Assembly: GCA_900546575.1 (NCBI GenBank)
Contig: URDM01000020.1
Span: forward strand, 1-37,437
DNA: 37,437 bases
Direction of reading: 5' to 3'
Source of the DNA: an uncultured Prevotella sp.
Lineage (GTDB): Bacteria > Bacteroidota > Bacteroidia > Bacteroidales > Bacteroidaceae
Shown: piece by piece, positions 16,484 through 25,333 of the stretch
Layout of the letters: every line of letters starts with the position of its first letter
Numbering within the stretch: position 1 is the first letter of the stretch
Program-made: the position numbers and the translations under genes
The notes under the pieces: model-generated
The model's input: only the letters and a program-made list of their open reading frames with translations
Told to the model about the DNA's origin: nothing
Databases searched by the model: none

Positions 16484-16512
16484 GCCCAAATTAAAGTACA
16501 CAAAGCAAAATC

Positions 16513-18846
16513 ATGCAAGAAAACTTAGTGATTGTCGAGAGCCCCGCCAAGGCAAAGACCATAGAGAAGTTTCTGGGTTCCGACTACAAAGTGATGTCCT
16601 CATACGGACACATACGCGACCTTAAGAAGAAGGAAATCAGCATAGACAAAGACACGCTGCAGCCAGCATACGTCATACCTAAGGACAAGGAAGAACTTGT
16701 AAAGAAACTGCGTGAGAGCGCAAAGAAGGCACACAAGGTGTGGCTCGCATCCGATGAGGACCGCGAGGGAGAGGCTATTTCGTGGCATCTGTGCGAGGTG
16801 TTGGGCCTGGATGAGGCTTCGACCAACCGTATCGTATTCCATGAGATAACAAAGCCTGCCATCCTGGCGGCAATAGAGAATCCACGACACCTTGACATGA
16901 ACCTTGTCAATGCGCAGCAGGCACGCCGCGTGTTGGACCGTATTGTGGGTTTCAAGCTTTCGCCCGTACTGTGGCGCAAGGTGAAACCGGCTCTGTCGGC
17001 AGGCCGTGTACAGTCGGTAGCCGTTCGTCTTATCGTAGAACGTGAGCGCGAGATACAGCAGTTCAAGAGCGAACCGTACTATCGTATTAATGCAATCTTC
17101 GCCATAACCAATGCCGACGGATCGCAGTCGGAGGTAAAGGCCGAGCTTGACAAGCGTTTTGCAACACACGATGAGGCCCTCGCCTTCCTCGACAAGTGCA
17201 AGAAGGCAGAGCATCAGGTAGAGAGTGTGAGCAAGAAACCGCTCAAACGCATGCCCGCACCGCCTTTCACCACTTCGACATTGCAGCAGGAAGCCGCACG
17301 CAAATTAGGCTTCTCGGTGTCGCAGACCATGATGGTAGCGCAGCGTCTGTACGAAAACGGTCTTATCACCTACATGCGTACCGACAGCGTAAACCTCTCA
17401 AGCCTGTGCATCAACGCAGCAAAGGAGGAGATAATCAAGCTGTATGGCGAGGAGTATAGTTCGTCACGCAACTTCCACACCCACTCTAAGGGTGCCCAGG
17501 AAGCGCACGAAGCCATCCGTCCGACATACATGAGCAACACCACAATCGAGGGCACTGCGCAGGAGCGCCGACTCTACGACCTCATCTGGAAGCGTACGGC
17601 TGCCAGCCAGATGTCGGAAGCTCAGATTGAGAAGACTACCGTAACCATCGGCATCAGCACCACTGACGAGCACTTTATTGCTAACGGTGAGGTTGTAAAG
17701 TTTGACGGATTCCTGAAGGTTTATCGCGAGTCGACAGACGACGAACAGAACGAGCAGCGTGACGAATTTGCTCACAACCTGCCCGTTATAAAGGAAGGCG
17801 ACACGCTGAAGCGCCGTGAGATAACATCAACCGAGCGCTACTCGCAGGGTCCCACACGCTATACTGAGGCAAGCCTTGTGCACAAACTTGAAGAACTGGG
17901 CATCGGACGCCCGTCAACATACGCACCGACCATCTCCACCATACAGCAGCGTGAGTACGTTGTAAAGGGTGACAAGAAGGGCGAAGAGCGCCCTTATGTC
18001 ATCGACACATTGCGCGGACTCATCGTCACACCGACACGTAAGGTGGAGCTTACGGGCAATGAGAAGGGCAAGCTGCTGCCTACCGACATAGGCATTGTTG
18101 TCAACGACTTCCTTATGCAAAACTTCCCCACCATCATGGACTATAACTTCACCGCCAAGGTAGAGCAGCAGTTCGACCAGATAGCCGACGGCAAGGAGGA
18201 GTGGACCGACATGATGCAGCACTTCGACCGAGAATTTGAGCCTACCGTAGAGAAGGTGATGAATGCACGTTCGGAGCACAAGGCGGGCGAACGCAAGCTT
18301 GGTGACGACCCCAAGAGCGGTCATCCGGTGTTTGTGAAGATAGGCCGTTATGGTCCGGTAGTGCAGATTGGTACAGCCGACGACGACGAAAAGCCGCGCT
18401 TTGCACAGCTTCCCACCGACAAGAGTATGGAGACCATCACGCTGGAGGAGGCTCTCGAACTCTTCAAGATGCCCCGTACCGTAGGCGAATATGAAGGCAA
18501 GAGCGTGACAATCGGCGCCGGACGATTCGGACCATACGTTCTTCACAACAAGATGTACACCTCCATACCGAAGGACGAGGACCCTATGACCATCACGCTC
18601 GACCGCGCCATAGAGCTGATTGAAGCCAAGCGCAAGAGCGAGGAGGAACGCCATATGAAGAAGTTTGACGAAGATCCCAAGCTCGAAGTGCTCAACGGAC
18701 GCTACGGTCCTTACATCGCCTACGACGGCAAGAACTACCGCATACCGCGCGAACAGCATGCCACTGCCGCCGAACTCACCTACGAGCAGTGCATGGACAT
18801 AGTAAACAATCCGCCGGCTCCCAAGAAAAGAGCGGCTAAGAAGTAA
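16513..18846 (+). CDS. topA: DNA topoisomerase I (type IA)
   Basis: It relaxes negatively supercoiled DNA by single-strand passage through a 5'-phosphotyrosine intermediate. The N-terminal TOPRIM domain starts LVIVESPAKAKTIEKFLG and includes the acidic DEDREGEAI triad region. The catalytic tyrosine is Y287 in GLITYMRTDS. At 777 residues it lacks the Cys4 zinc fingers of the E. coli enzyme; instead the C-terminus has repeated (R/K)(F/Y)GP(Y/V) modules (IGRYGPVVQIG, GAGRFGPYVLHN, NGRYGPYIAYDG) and a basic tail (KKRAAKK), as is common in Bacteroidetes. It appears to be monocistronic, with repeats immediately downstream. Confidence 0.98.
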   Translation: MQENLVIVESPAKAKTIEKFLGSDYKVMSSYGHIRDLKKKEISIDKDTLQPAYVIPKDKEELVKKLRESAKKAHKVWLASDEDREGEAISWHLCEVLGLDEASTNRIVFHEITKPAILAAIENPRHLDMNLVNAQQARRVLDRIVGFKLSPVLWRKVKPALSAGRVQSVAVRLIVEREREIQQFKSEPYYRINAIFAITNADGSQSEVKAELDKRFATHDEALAFLDKCKKAEHQVESVSKKPLKRMPAPPFTTSTLQQEAARKLGFSVSQTMMVAQRLYENGLITYMRTDSVNLSSLCINAAKEEIIKLYGEEYSSSRNFHTHSKGAQEAHEAIRPTYMSNTTIEGTAQERRLYDLIWKRTAASQMSEAQIEKTTVTIGISTTDEHFIANGEVVKFDGFLKVYRESTDDEQNEQRDEFAHNLPVIKEGDTLKRREITSTERYSQGPTRYTEASLVHKLEELGIGRPSTYAPTISTIQQREYVVKGDKKGEERPYVIDTLRGLIVTPTRKVELTGNEKGKLLPTDIGIVVNDFLMQNFPTIMDYNFTAKVEQQFDQIADGKEEWTDMMQHFDREFEPTVEKVMNARSEHKAGERKLGDDPKSGHPVFVKIGRYGPVVQIGTADDDEKPRFAQLPTDKSMETITLEEALELFKMPRTVGEYEGKSVTIGAGRFGPYVLHNKMYTSIPKDEDPMTITLDRAIELIEAKRKSEEERHMKKFDEDPKLEVLNGRYGPYIAYDGKNYRIPREQHATAAELTYEQCMDIVNNPPAPKKRAAKK

Positions 18847-18850
18847 TAAT

Positions 18851-19006
18851 AAAAAGCCCTACCCCCGGCCCCTCCCCCGCAGGGAGGGGAGTGGTATGTT
18901 TAGCATACGATAATCATTAGCATACAAATATATTAATAGTATGCTTAAGCTAACATTACATATAACTCCCCTCCCTGCGGGGGAGGGGCCGGGGGTAGGG
19001 CTTTTT
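18851..19006. repeat. Perfect 41-bp inverted repeat between topA and aroK
   Basis: Positions 18851-18891 and 18966-19006 are exact reverse complements over 41 bp, with a 74-bp AT-rich middle. Each arm is a full copy of the G-rich palindromic repeat (CTCCCCTCCCTGCGGGGGAG core, four G-runs on one strand). The outer ends are AAAAAGCCC and GGGCTTTTT. This could serve as the topA terminator. The aroK start lies 15 bp after the right arm, so the repeat also forms the aroK upstream region. Confidence 0.9.
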
Positions 19007-19020
19007 TAATATTATATAAT

Positions 19021-19548
19021 ATGACTAGAATCATCCTCATAGGCTACATGGGAGCCGGAAAGACTACCATAGGCAAGGCTCTTGCCAAAGCTCTTGGAGT
19101 CACATTCTATGATCTCGACTGGTATATCGAGACACGTATGCGACGCACTGTGAAACAGATATTCGACGAAGAGGGCGAAGATGGATTCCGTCGCATCGAA
19201 TATAACATGCTGCATGAGGTGGCTGAGTTTGAGAATGTAGTCATTTCGTGCGGAGGAGGCACTCCCTGCTTCTTCGACAACATCGACTACATGAACCGAC
19301 AGGGCAAGGTGGTGTATCTGAAGGCATCGCCCGAAGTGCTCTACGAGCATCTGAAGATGGGCAAGTCGGTGCGTCCGCTGCTGCTCAACAAGACGCCTGA
19401 GCAGGTGCGCAAGTTTATTGTCGAGCAACTCGCCCACCGCGAACAATTCTATTCAAAGGCCGATTACACGCTCGACATAAACCTACTCGACAATCACGAC
19501 AAGATAAATATTACGGTTGATAAGCTACAAAAATTGATTGAAAAATGA
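19021..19548 (+). CDS. aroK: Shikimate kinase
   Basis: It phosphorylates shikimate at the 3-hydroxyl with ATP in the chorismate pathway. This 175-residue protein shows the Walker A P-loop GYMGAGKTT (residues 8-16), the DxD-type YDLDWYIE, the shikimate-binding GGGTPC (about residues 79-84) and the lid arginine region KSVRPLL. Its length is typical. The last four bases overlap the start of speA (ATGA), so the two are translationally coupled. The start sits only 15 bp after a large inverted repeat, and I see no separate promoter. Confidence 0.97.
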   Translation: MTRIILIGYMGAGKTTIGKALAKALGVTFYDLDWYIETRMRRTVKQIFDEEGEDGFRRIEYNMLHEVAEFENVVISCGGGTPCFFDNIDYMNRQGKVVYLKASPEVLYEHLKMGKSVRPLLLNKTPEQVRKFIVEQLAHREQFYSKADYTLDINLLDNHDKINITVDKLQKLIEK

Positions 19549-21437
19549 AGAAATGGACCATTGACGACTCTCGCGAGTTATACAACATCAACGGTTGGGG
19601 CACCTCTTACTTCGGTGTCAACGACAAGGGCGACATGTATGTAACACCCTGCAAGGACAACGTGCAAATCGATTTGCGCGACGTCATGGACGAGCTACAG
19701 CTGCGCGACGTTACGCCACCAGTGCTGCTACGCTTCCCCGACATTCTCGACAACCGTATCGAGAAGACCTCCAGCTGCTTCAAGAAGGCTGCCGAGGAGT
19801 ACGAATACAAGGGCGAGAACTTCATTGTGTACCCTATTAAGGTGAACCAGATGCAGCCCGTCGTTGAGGAAATCATCTCGCACGGACGCAAGTTCAACCT
19901 CGGATTGGAGTGCGGATCAAAGCCCGAGCTGCATGCCGTTATCGCTGTTCAGTGCCAGAGCGACTCTATCATCGTGTGCAACGGCTACAAGGACCAGAGC
20001 TACATTGAACTGGCGCTGTTGGCACAGAAGATGGGCAAGCGCATATTTATCGTTGTTGAGAAGATGAGCGAGATAGGACTGATTGCCGCTGCCGCAAAGA
20101 AGCTTGGCGTTAAGCCTAACATCGGCATTCGTATCAAGCTGGCTTCGAGCGGATCGGGCAAATGGCAGGAGAGCGGAGGCGACGCTTCGAAGTTCGGACT
20201 GCGCTCGTCGGAGCTGCTCCAGGCGCTCGAAACACTCGACGACAAGGGTCTGCACGACTGCGTCAGACTCATCCATTTCCACATCGGATCGCAGATAACC
20301 AAGATACGACGCATTCAGACTGCGCTGCGCGAAGCCGCCAACTTCTACGTACAGCTGCACAAGATGGGCTACAACATCGACTTCGTTGACTGTGGCGGTG
20401 GCCTTGGCGTCGACTACGACGGAACACGTTCGTCGTCGAGCGAGAGCTCTGTCAACTACTCAATCCAGGAGTATGTCAACGACTGCGTATATACATTCGT
20501 CGATGCTTCGAACAAGAACAGTATCAAGCATCCTAACCTTATCACCGAGAGTGGACGCTCGTTGTCAGCCCACCACTCTGTACTCATCACCGACGTACTC
20601 GAAACTACGTCGCTGCCTGAGATGCGCGAGGAGTTTGAACCGTCCGAAAACGACCACCAGCTCGTCAAGGATCTCTACGAGATATGGGACAATCTCAATC
20701 CACGCACAATGCTTGAGGACTGGCACGATGCCGAGCAGATACGCGACGAGGCTCTCGACCTCTTCTCGCACGGCATTGTCGACCTGCGCACACGTGCCGA
20801 GATAGAGAGCATGTATTGGAGCGTTTGCCGCGAGGTGAACAGCATGGCAAAGACACTGAAGCACACTCCCGACGAGCTGCGCGGCCTGGACAAGCTGCTT
20901 GCCGACAAATACTTCTGCAACATATCTATATTCCAGTCGCTCCCCGATGCTTGGGCTATCGACCAGCTCTTCCCCATCGTGCCCATACAGCGACTCAACG
21001 AGCGCCCAACACGCAACGCTACGCTGCAGGACATCACCTGCGACAGCGACGGCAAGATAGCCAACTTCGTCACCAACCGTCAGGCTACACACGTGCTGCC
21101 GGTGCACCCTATCAAGAAGAACGAAGACTACTATCTCGGCGTATTCCTCGTTGGAGCCTACCAGGAGATACTCGGTGATATGCACAACCTCTTCGGTGAT
21201 ACCAACGCCGTACACATATCGGTGAAGGACGGAGGCTACAGCATCGACCAGATATTCGACGGCGAGACTGTTGAGGAGGTGCTCGACTACGTACAGTACA
21301 ACCCCAAGAAACTCGTGCGACAGCTCGAGATATGGGTGACCAAGAGTGTTAAGGCGGGCAAGATTTCGCTCGAAGAGGGCAAGGAGTTCCTCAGCAACTA
21401 CCGCTCAGGACTGTACGGTTATACTTATTTGGAGTAA
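19545..21437 (+). CDS. speA: Biosynthetic arginine decarboxylase
   Basis: It decarboxylates arginine to agmatine, the first step of polyamine synthesis. This 630-residue protein belongs to the PLP-dependent fold-III (alanine racemase-like) SpeA family. The PLP lysine is K99 in YPIKVNQ, and the substrate/PLP-binding segments include LIHFHIGSQ, FVDCGGGLGVDYDG and ESGRSLSAHHSVL. Its length matches the family. It overlaps aroK by four bases and is followed by argB after a repeat-filled gap, so arginine use and arginine synthesis are encoded side by side. Confidence 0.97.
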   Translation: MKKWTIDDSRELYNINGWGTSYFGVNDKGDMYVTPCKDNVQIDLRDVMDELQLRDVTPPVLLRFPDILDNRIEKTSSCFKKAAEEYEYKGENFIVYPIKVNQMQPVVEEIISHGRKFNLGLECGSKPELHAVIAVQCQSDSIIVCNGYKDQSYIELALLAQKMGKRIFIVVEKMSEIGLIAAAAKKLGVKPNIGIRIKLASSGSGKWQESGGDASKFGLRSSELLQALETLDDKGLHDCVRLIHFHIGSQITKIRRIQTALREAANFYVQLHKMGYNIDFVDCGGGLGVDYDGTRSSSSESSVNYSIQEYVNDCVYTFVDASNKNSIKHPNLITESGRSLSAHHSVLITDVLETTSLPEMREEFEPSENDHQLVKDLYEIWDNLNPRTMLEDWHDAEQIRDEALDLFSHGIVDLRTRAEIESMYWSVCREVNSMAKTLKHTPDELRGLDKLLADKYFCNISIFQSLPDAWAIDQLFPIVPIQRLNERPTRNATLQDITCDSDGKIANFVTNRQATHVLPVHPIKKNEDYYLGVFLVGAYQEILGDMHNLFGDTNAVHISVKDGGYSIDQIFDGETVEEVLDYVQYNPKKLVRQLEIWVTKSVKAGKISLEEGKEFLSNYRSGLYGYTYLE

Positions 21438-21479
21438 TTGAAGCCCTCGCTCAAATGGCGTGGCAAAACAAAAACAAAG

Positions 21480-21672
21480 CGGGCTGAAAGCCCAATGTCT
21501 CCATAGCCCAGGGCAACGCCCTGGGTAAAAAGACAGATATAATATAGCGCCCTGTAAGGGCAAATCTCTTTTGTTACAGAGAGTTGCCCTTACAGGGCGC
21601 TTAGTTCATCAATTGCAATCTACCCAGGGCGTTGCCCTGGGCTAAGAACTTTTGCCCCTTCGGGGCGTTCTG
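21480..21672. repeat. Nested inverted-repeat element between speA and argB
   Basis: The outer arms TAGCCCAGGGCAACGCCCTG... (21504-21526) and 21622-21644 are exact reverse complements over 23 bp. Inside, 21546-21563 (AGCGCCCTGTAAGGGCAA) pairs perfectly with 21584-21601. Each outer arm is also its own palindrome (CCCAGGGC...GCCCTGGG). Small GC hairpins sit just outside (GGGCTGAAAGCCC at 21481, GCCCCTTCGGGGC near 21654). The roughly 190 bp could fold into a large cruciform or mRNA structure between the two genes. It resembles REP/BIME-type intergenic elements, but no family name can be given. Confidence 0.85.
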
Positions 21673-21733
21673 ATAGCAATTATTGGCACACACTAATTGT
21701 TTTTATCTTATAGTCCGTAAATATTTTACGCTT

Positions 21734-22498
21734 ATGAAAATCACAATAATTAAGGTTGGCGGCGCCGTAGTGGAGGATTCTGCACAGCTTGCCGCTCTTC
21801 TTGAGGGTTTCAAGAAGGTTGAGGGATACAAAATACTGGTACATGGAGGAGGCCGTCGCGCCACGAAGGTGGCTGCACAGCTCGGCATAGAGAGCAAGAT
21901 GGTGGGCGGACGACGCATCACCGACGCCGCAATGCTTGAAGTGGTGACGATGGTTTACGGTGGACTGGTCAACAAGAACATCGTGGCACAGCTGCAATCG
22001 CTCGGTATCAACGCCATAGGATTAACCGGTGCCGACATGGACGTGATACGTTCGCACAAGCGTCCGCTAAAGAACGGTGTCGACTTCGGATTTGTCGGCG
22101 ATGTAGACAAGGTGAATGCCGAACGCCTCAAGACCCTTATAGATGCCGGTATGACCCCTGTTCTTGCCCCTCTGACGCACGATGGTGCCGGAACGATGCT
22201 CAACACCAATGCTGACACGATAGCTTCGGAGACGGCACGTGCGCTTGCTTCGCTCTACGACGTAACGCTGGTGTACTGTTTTGAGAAACCCGGTGTGCTC
22301 GCCAATCCCGACGACGACACAAGCGTAATCCCTACCATCACCCGCAATGACTTCAACCGACTCACTGCCGACGGAACTATTTCGGGCGGAATGCTGCCCA
22401 AGATAGAGAATGCACTTGCTGCTGTTGAGGCAGGAGTGAAGAAAGTGGTGATAACCAAGGCCGACAGCATTGGCAAGGGAGGAACGGTTATTCAGTAA
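21734..22498 (+). CDS. argB: N-acetylglutamate kinase
   Basis: It phosphorylates N-acetylglutamate (or N-succinylglutamate in some Bacteroidetes) in arginine biosynthesis. It is an amino-acid-kinase fold protein: ITIIKVGGAVVED with K7 at the N-terminus, LVHGGGRRATKVA for the acyl-glutamate site, GLTGADMDVI, and SGGMLPKIENALAAVEAGV at the nucleotide site. I chose the ATG at 21734 (254 residues), which gives the family start MKITIIKVGG; an in-frame ATG at 21683 would add 17 non-conserved residues. It follows speA beyond the nested inverted-repeat region. Confidence 0.95.
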   Translation: MKITIIKVGGAVVEDSAQLAALLEGFKKVEGYKILVHGGGRRATKVAAQLGIESKMVGGRRITDAAMLEVVTMVYGGLVNKNIVAQLQSLGINAIGLTGADMDVIRSHKRPLKNGVDFGFVGDVDKVNAERLKTLIDAGMTPVLAPLTHDGAGTMLNTNADTIASETARALASLYDVTLVYCFEKPGVLANPDDDTSVIPTITRNDFNRLTADGTISGGMLPKIENALAAVEAGVKKVVITKADSIGKGGTVIQ

Positions 22499-22520
22499 GA
22501 ATACTGAAACTGTATAGTTG

Positions 22521-22566
22521 AAAAAAAGAACTGGCCGCCAGTGTCAATTAAGACTCCGACGGCCAG
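22521..22566 (-). terminator. Hairpin terminator downstream of the anti-sigma gene
   Basis: CTGGCCG (22531-22537) pairs with CGGCCAG (22560-22566). On the minus strand the stem is followed by TTCTTTTTTT (22530 down to 22521). It lies about 205 bp after the anti-sigma stop, leaving an unusually long 3' untranslated region in which I find no gene (22567-22770). Confidence 0.65.
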
Positions 22567-22770
22567 CCAATCGTTAGTATGTTATGAAAAATTTGAGAGT
22601 CCCCGAAACTTCACAGCTTCAAGGTTTTCTTCTTAGCTTGATGTGCTTTTCGTAACATTTCTCATGGACGCTGGCGAAGGGGTTTAATGTTGCGTCCAAA
22701 CATGTTTTTAAGTGCACTTCAGCTTGGTGTTTTAACTTAAAATGATTTATTGAGAAAGCATAGAAATATC

Positions 22771-23283
22771 TTATTTGAGTAGGGTGGGGGCGGTCTGTCC
22801 GAGCGGCTGTCCTACAGTGCCGGTACTGCTCAGTCCGTTGTGGCGTGCAGTGTCCGTTCGCACGGTGTCGGTCATTGCCACCGAGGCACCCTCATGCACC
22901 CGAGGCGCGTATGCGGCAGGCACTCCTGCGGGCACGTCTTCGGTGCTCTGGAATGACATTTGGGCTGCCTGGCTCAGCGTAAGTACTATGGCCACCATTG
23001 CAGCTGCCTTGAACAGCGGAGCAAAACGCTGGCTTATGAGCACCTTGTGTGCCTTCACCTCTTGCGGTTCGCCAACCATAGACAGCAAACGCTCGTCGAA
23101 ATCATCGCCCAGACGGTCGGTCTTAGGCTCTGTCTGCTCATAAACGAACAGCGGACGATACTTGGCAAGCTCTTCAGGAACGCACAACTGACTGAAGAAC
23201 GAGCGCAGAATCTGCTCCTCCTCAAGTGTTGTCTCGCCCTGCCAGTAGCGGTCAAGAAGTTGGTTTATGTATTTATAGTCCAT
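22771..23283 (-). CDS. Probable membrane-bound anti-sigma factor
   Basis: This 170-residue protein has a cytoplasmic N-terminal helical region (LLDRYWQGETTLEEEQILRS in pieces: LLDRYWQGET, TLEEEQILRSFF) resembling the anti-sigma domain of Bacteroidetes sigma regulators, one membrane segment at about 87-108 (APLFKAAAMVAIVLTLSQAA), and a short Pro/Thr/Ala-rich outer part. It overlaps the sigma gene by 11 bp, the usual sigma/anti-sigma arrangement. There is no FecR-type sensor domain. The family match is by architecture rather than by a named signature, so the role is inferred from position and layout. Confidence 0.78.
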   Translation of the reverse strand: MDYKYINQLLDRYWQGETTLEEEQILRSFFSQLCVPEELAKYRPLFVYEQTEPKTDRLGDDFDERLLSMVGEPQEVKAHKVLISQRFAPLFKAAAMVAIVLTLSQAAQMSFQSTEDVPAGVPAAYAPRVHEGASVAMTDTVRTDTARHNGLSSTGTVGQPLGQTAPTLLK

Positions 23284-23797
23284 AGTTGTCGTATTTCTGG
23301 AATTGTTGTTTAATAGTCTGCCGCGCGCGGAAGATGTTCACCTTCACCTGGTCCTCGGTTATGTCGAGTACGGCGGCAATCTCTTTATAAGTCTTGCCCT
23401 CAATGTCGCGCAGTTGCATGCACGACCTTTGCTTTTCAGGCAGAGAGTCGATGAGCGTCCTTACTATCGTCACACGTTCGCGTTGTACGGTCTGTTCGTA
23501 TGGTGTCGAGGCCGTATCGGCATGGTTGTCGCCTCCTTGTGGCGTCGTTTCGTCGAGCGAAGCGTTCTGGTTGTCGTGCAGTCGCATGCGGTCGAGAGCC
23601 AGATTGCGGCAGATAGTGAGCGAGAATGCTTCCACCGACTCAATGGTATCCCACGAGTCGCGACGGTTCCACACCTTTATCAAGGTGTCTTGCACGATGT
23701 CTTCAGCCTCTTCGCGGCTCAGCGTGATGCGCATTGCCAGTCGGAAGAGCATGTCCTTCATCGGCAGGATGTCGTTGCGAAAACTAATCTTTTTCAT
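23273..23797 (-). CDS. ECF-type RNA polymerase sigma factor
   Basis: This 174-residue sigma-70-family ECF factor consists of regions 2 and 4 only. Region 2 is seen in SREEAEDIVQDTLIKVWNRR and region 4 in LPEKQRSCMQLRDIEGKTYK followed by EIAAVLDITEDQVKVNIFRA, a helix-turn-helix that reads the -35 element. It overlaps the probable anti-sigma gene by 11 bp and lies 58 bp downstream of the flippase gene on the same strand. Its regulon is unknown. The STN-domain SusC at 680 is not adjacent and is not an obvious partner. Confidence 0.94.
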   Translation of the reverse strand: MKKISFRNDILPMKDMLFRLAMRITLSREEAEDIVQDTLIKVWNRRDSWDTIESVEAFSLTICRNLALDRMRLHDNQNASLDETTPQGGDNHADTASTPYEQTVQRERVTIVRTLIDSLPEKQRSCMQLRDIEGKTYKEIAAVLDITEDQVKVNIFRARQTIKQQFQKYDNYGL

Positions 23798-23855
23798 CTG
23801 TGCTCTAAATCAATGACGATTGACGGCTGGTTTTGTTACAGCTGTCAGTCTTTAT

Positions 23856-25289
23856 TTAACTTCGTTTAACAAACCGTTCACATTCTGCGAGTATTTTTAC
23901 GCGTGCCAGCTTCATCACGACATAATAAAGCACTACGGCAATAATGAATCGTGTGATGAGCAGGGCTATCATGTTGCTCAGCGGCATTGTGGCTACATAC
24001 GCCACGCCCATCACACCGGCGGCGGCAAGTGCAAATGGCATGACATCGCAGAAGAACATCCAGTAGCCGTAGCCTATCAGCCGGCGCACGAAGAACAGCC
24101 ACACCAGCAGCCACGACGTATTTAATAATGTATAGGCTATGACCATTGTGCGTATGCCCATGGGCCAAATCATTATCATTGTGGCTATCTGGACGAGTCC
24201 CAAAGTGAACGTACACCAGAAGAAAGTGCCCGACCGTCCCTTCGAGATAATCATGTTGGAGAAGAGCGTCGAGAGCGGCATTGCGGCACCCGAGAGGCAC
24301 AGTATCTGTATCAGTTGTGCTGAAGCAAGCCACTTCTCGCCAATGGCTGTGACGATAAACTCCTTTGCCACGAGTCCGAAACCGAACAGCAGTGGGAACG
24401 TTATGAACGCCGTGAATCGCATCATCTTGCGGAACACGTCCTTCTGTCGGCCCTCCTCGCCGTTGAGGCTTACGAGTACGGGCTGCGCCACTTGCGCCAC
24501 CATGCTCTGCACGAGCGAGTAGCACTTGGTGTTCCACTGATAAGCCTGGTTGTAATTGCCCGTGTCGCGGGGCGTGAAGTAGTGGCCCAGCAATATGTTG
24601 AGCACATTGTTGTTGACGTGAGTCATGATGGTAGTAGCAAGAATCTTGCACGAGAAGCGGAACATACGGCGCACCGGGGCGAACGTAATGCCGTGGATAG
24701 AAGGGCGCCACGGCGAGAAATGCCACTGCAGCAGAGTGTTGATGCCTACATAAACGAGTCCTTGCGTGGCGAGCGACCAATAAGCCATGCCCGCAAAAGC
24801 CATGCCCACGCCCGTCAGACTCGACAGAATCACAGCCAAGGCACCTGCTTCTGCCTGCTGCTTGGCGCGCAGATGCTTGAACAGATAGGCCGACTGTGCC
24901 GTGCCGAACGATGCTATGACAATACTAAGAAAGGCGTAGCGGCACAACGGCACTACGCGCGGCGTGTGATAGTATTCGCCAATGAGCGGAGCGGCAAGAA
25001 AGAGAATCACATAGAGCGACGACGCCATGATGATGTTAAACCAGAACACCGAGTTGTAGTCCTCGTGCTTGGGGCGCTCTATATTGGTAAGCGCCGTGCG
25101 GAAACCGCTGTCCTGCAGCGCCGTGGCTACAAGCGAGAAGATGCTTATCATCGCCATCATACCATAGTCGGACGGCGACAATAGCCTGCCCAGCACAATG
25201 CCGAACGCCAGCCCGACGAGCTGCTGTATGCCGCTGTTGAGTCCGCCCCACAACAGTCCCTGTGCCGTTTTCTCTTTCAGTGTACTCAT
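23856..25289 (-). CDS. Lipopolysaccharide/polysaccharide flippase (MOP superfamily)
   Basis: This 477-residue membrane protein has about 12-14 hydrophobic segments and the N-terminal pattern of the MOP/PST flippases (TAQGLLWGGLNSGIQQLVGL, GRLLSPSDYGMMAMISIF). It should move lipid-linked oligosaccharide units across the inner membrane (Wzx/WzxC type). No glycosyltransferases or polymerase lie nearby, so its glycan is unknown. It begins 43 bp after the AspT-like gene's stop, past a strong hairpin terminator, so it needs its own promoter or read-through. Confidence 0.9.
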   Translation of the reverse strand: MSTLKEKTAQGLLWGGLNSGIQQLVGLAFGIVLGRLLSPSDYGMMAMISIFSLVATALQDSGFRTALTNIERPKHEDYNSVFWFNIIMASSLYVILFLAAPLIGEYYHTPRVVPLCRYAFLSIVIASFGTAQSAYLFKHLRAKQQAEAGALAVILSSLTGVGMAFAGMAYWSLATQGLVYVGINTLLQWHFSPWRPSIHGITFAPVRRMFRFSCKILATTIMTHVNNNVLNILLGHYFTPRDTGNYNQAYQWNTKCYSLVQSMVAQVAQPVLVSLNGEEGRQKDVFRKMMRFTAFITFPLLFGFGLVAKEFIVTAIGEKWLASAQLIQILCLSGAAMPLSTLFSNMIISKGRSGTFFWCTFTLGLVQIATMIMIWPMGIRTMVIAYTLLNTSWLLVWLFFVRRLIGYGYWMFFCDVMPFALAAAGVMGVAYVATMPLSNMIALLITRFIIAVVLYYVVMKLARVKILAECERFVKRS

Positions 25290-25301
25290 AATCCTATTGA
25301 A

Positions 25302-25333
25302 GAAAAAAAGCCCCGCCTTATGGCGGCGAGGCT
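25302..25333 (-). terminator. Rho-independent terminator of the AspT-like gene
   Basis: On the minus strand AGCCTCGCC (25333-25325) pairs with GGCGGGGCT (25317-25309) around a short loop, followed by a T7 run (25309-25303). The stem includes bases of the AspT-like gene's stop codon. The flippase gene starts 13 bp beyond it. Confidence 0.82.

Noticed and set aside
22771..23797. ECF sigma/anti-sigma pair as the partner of the STN-domain SusC
   Set aside because: The pair lies 19 kb away on the other strand and the anti-sigma lacks a FecR-like sensor domain, so there is no positional or domain support.
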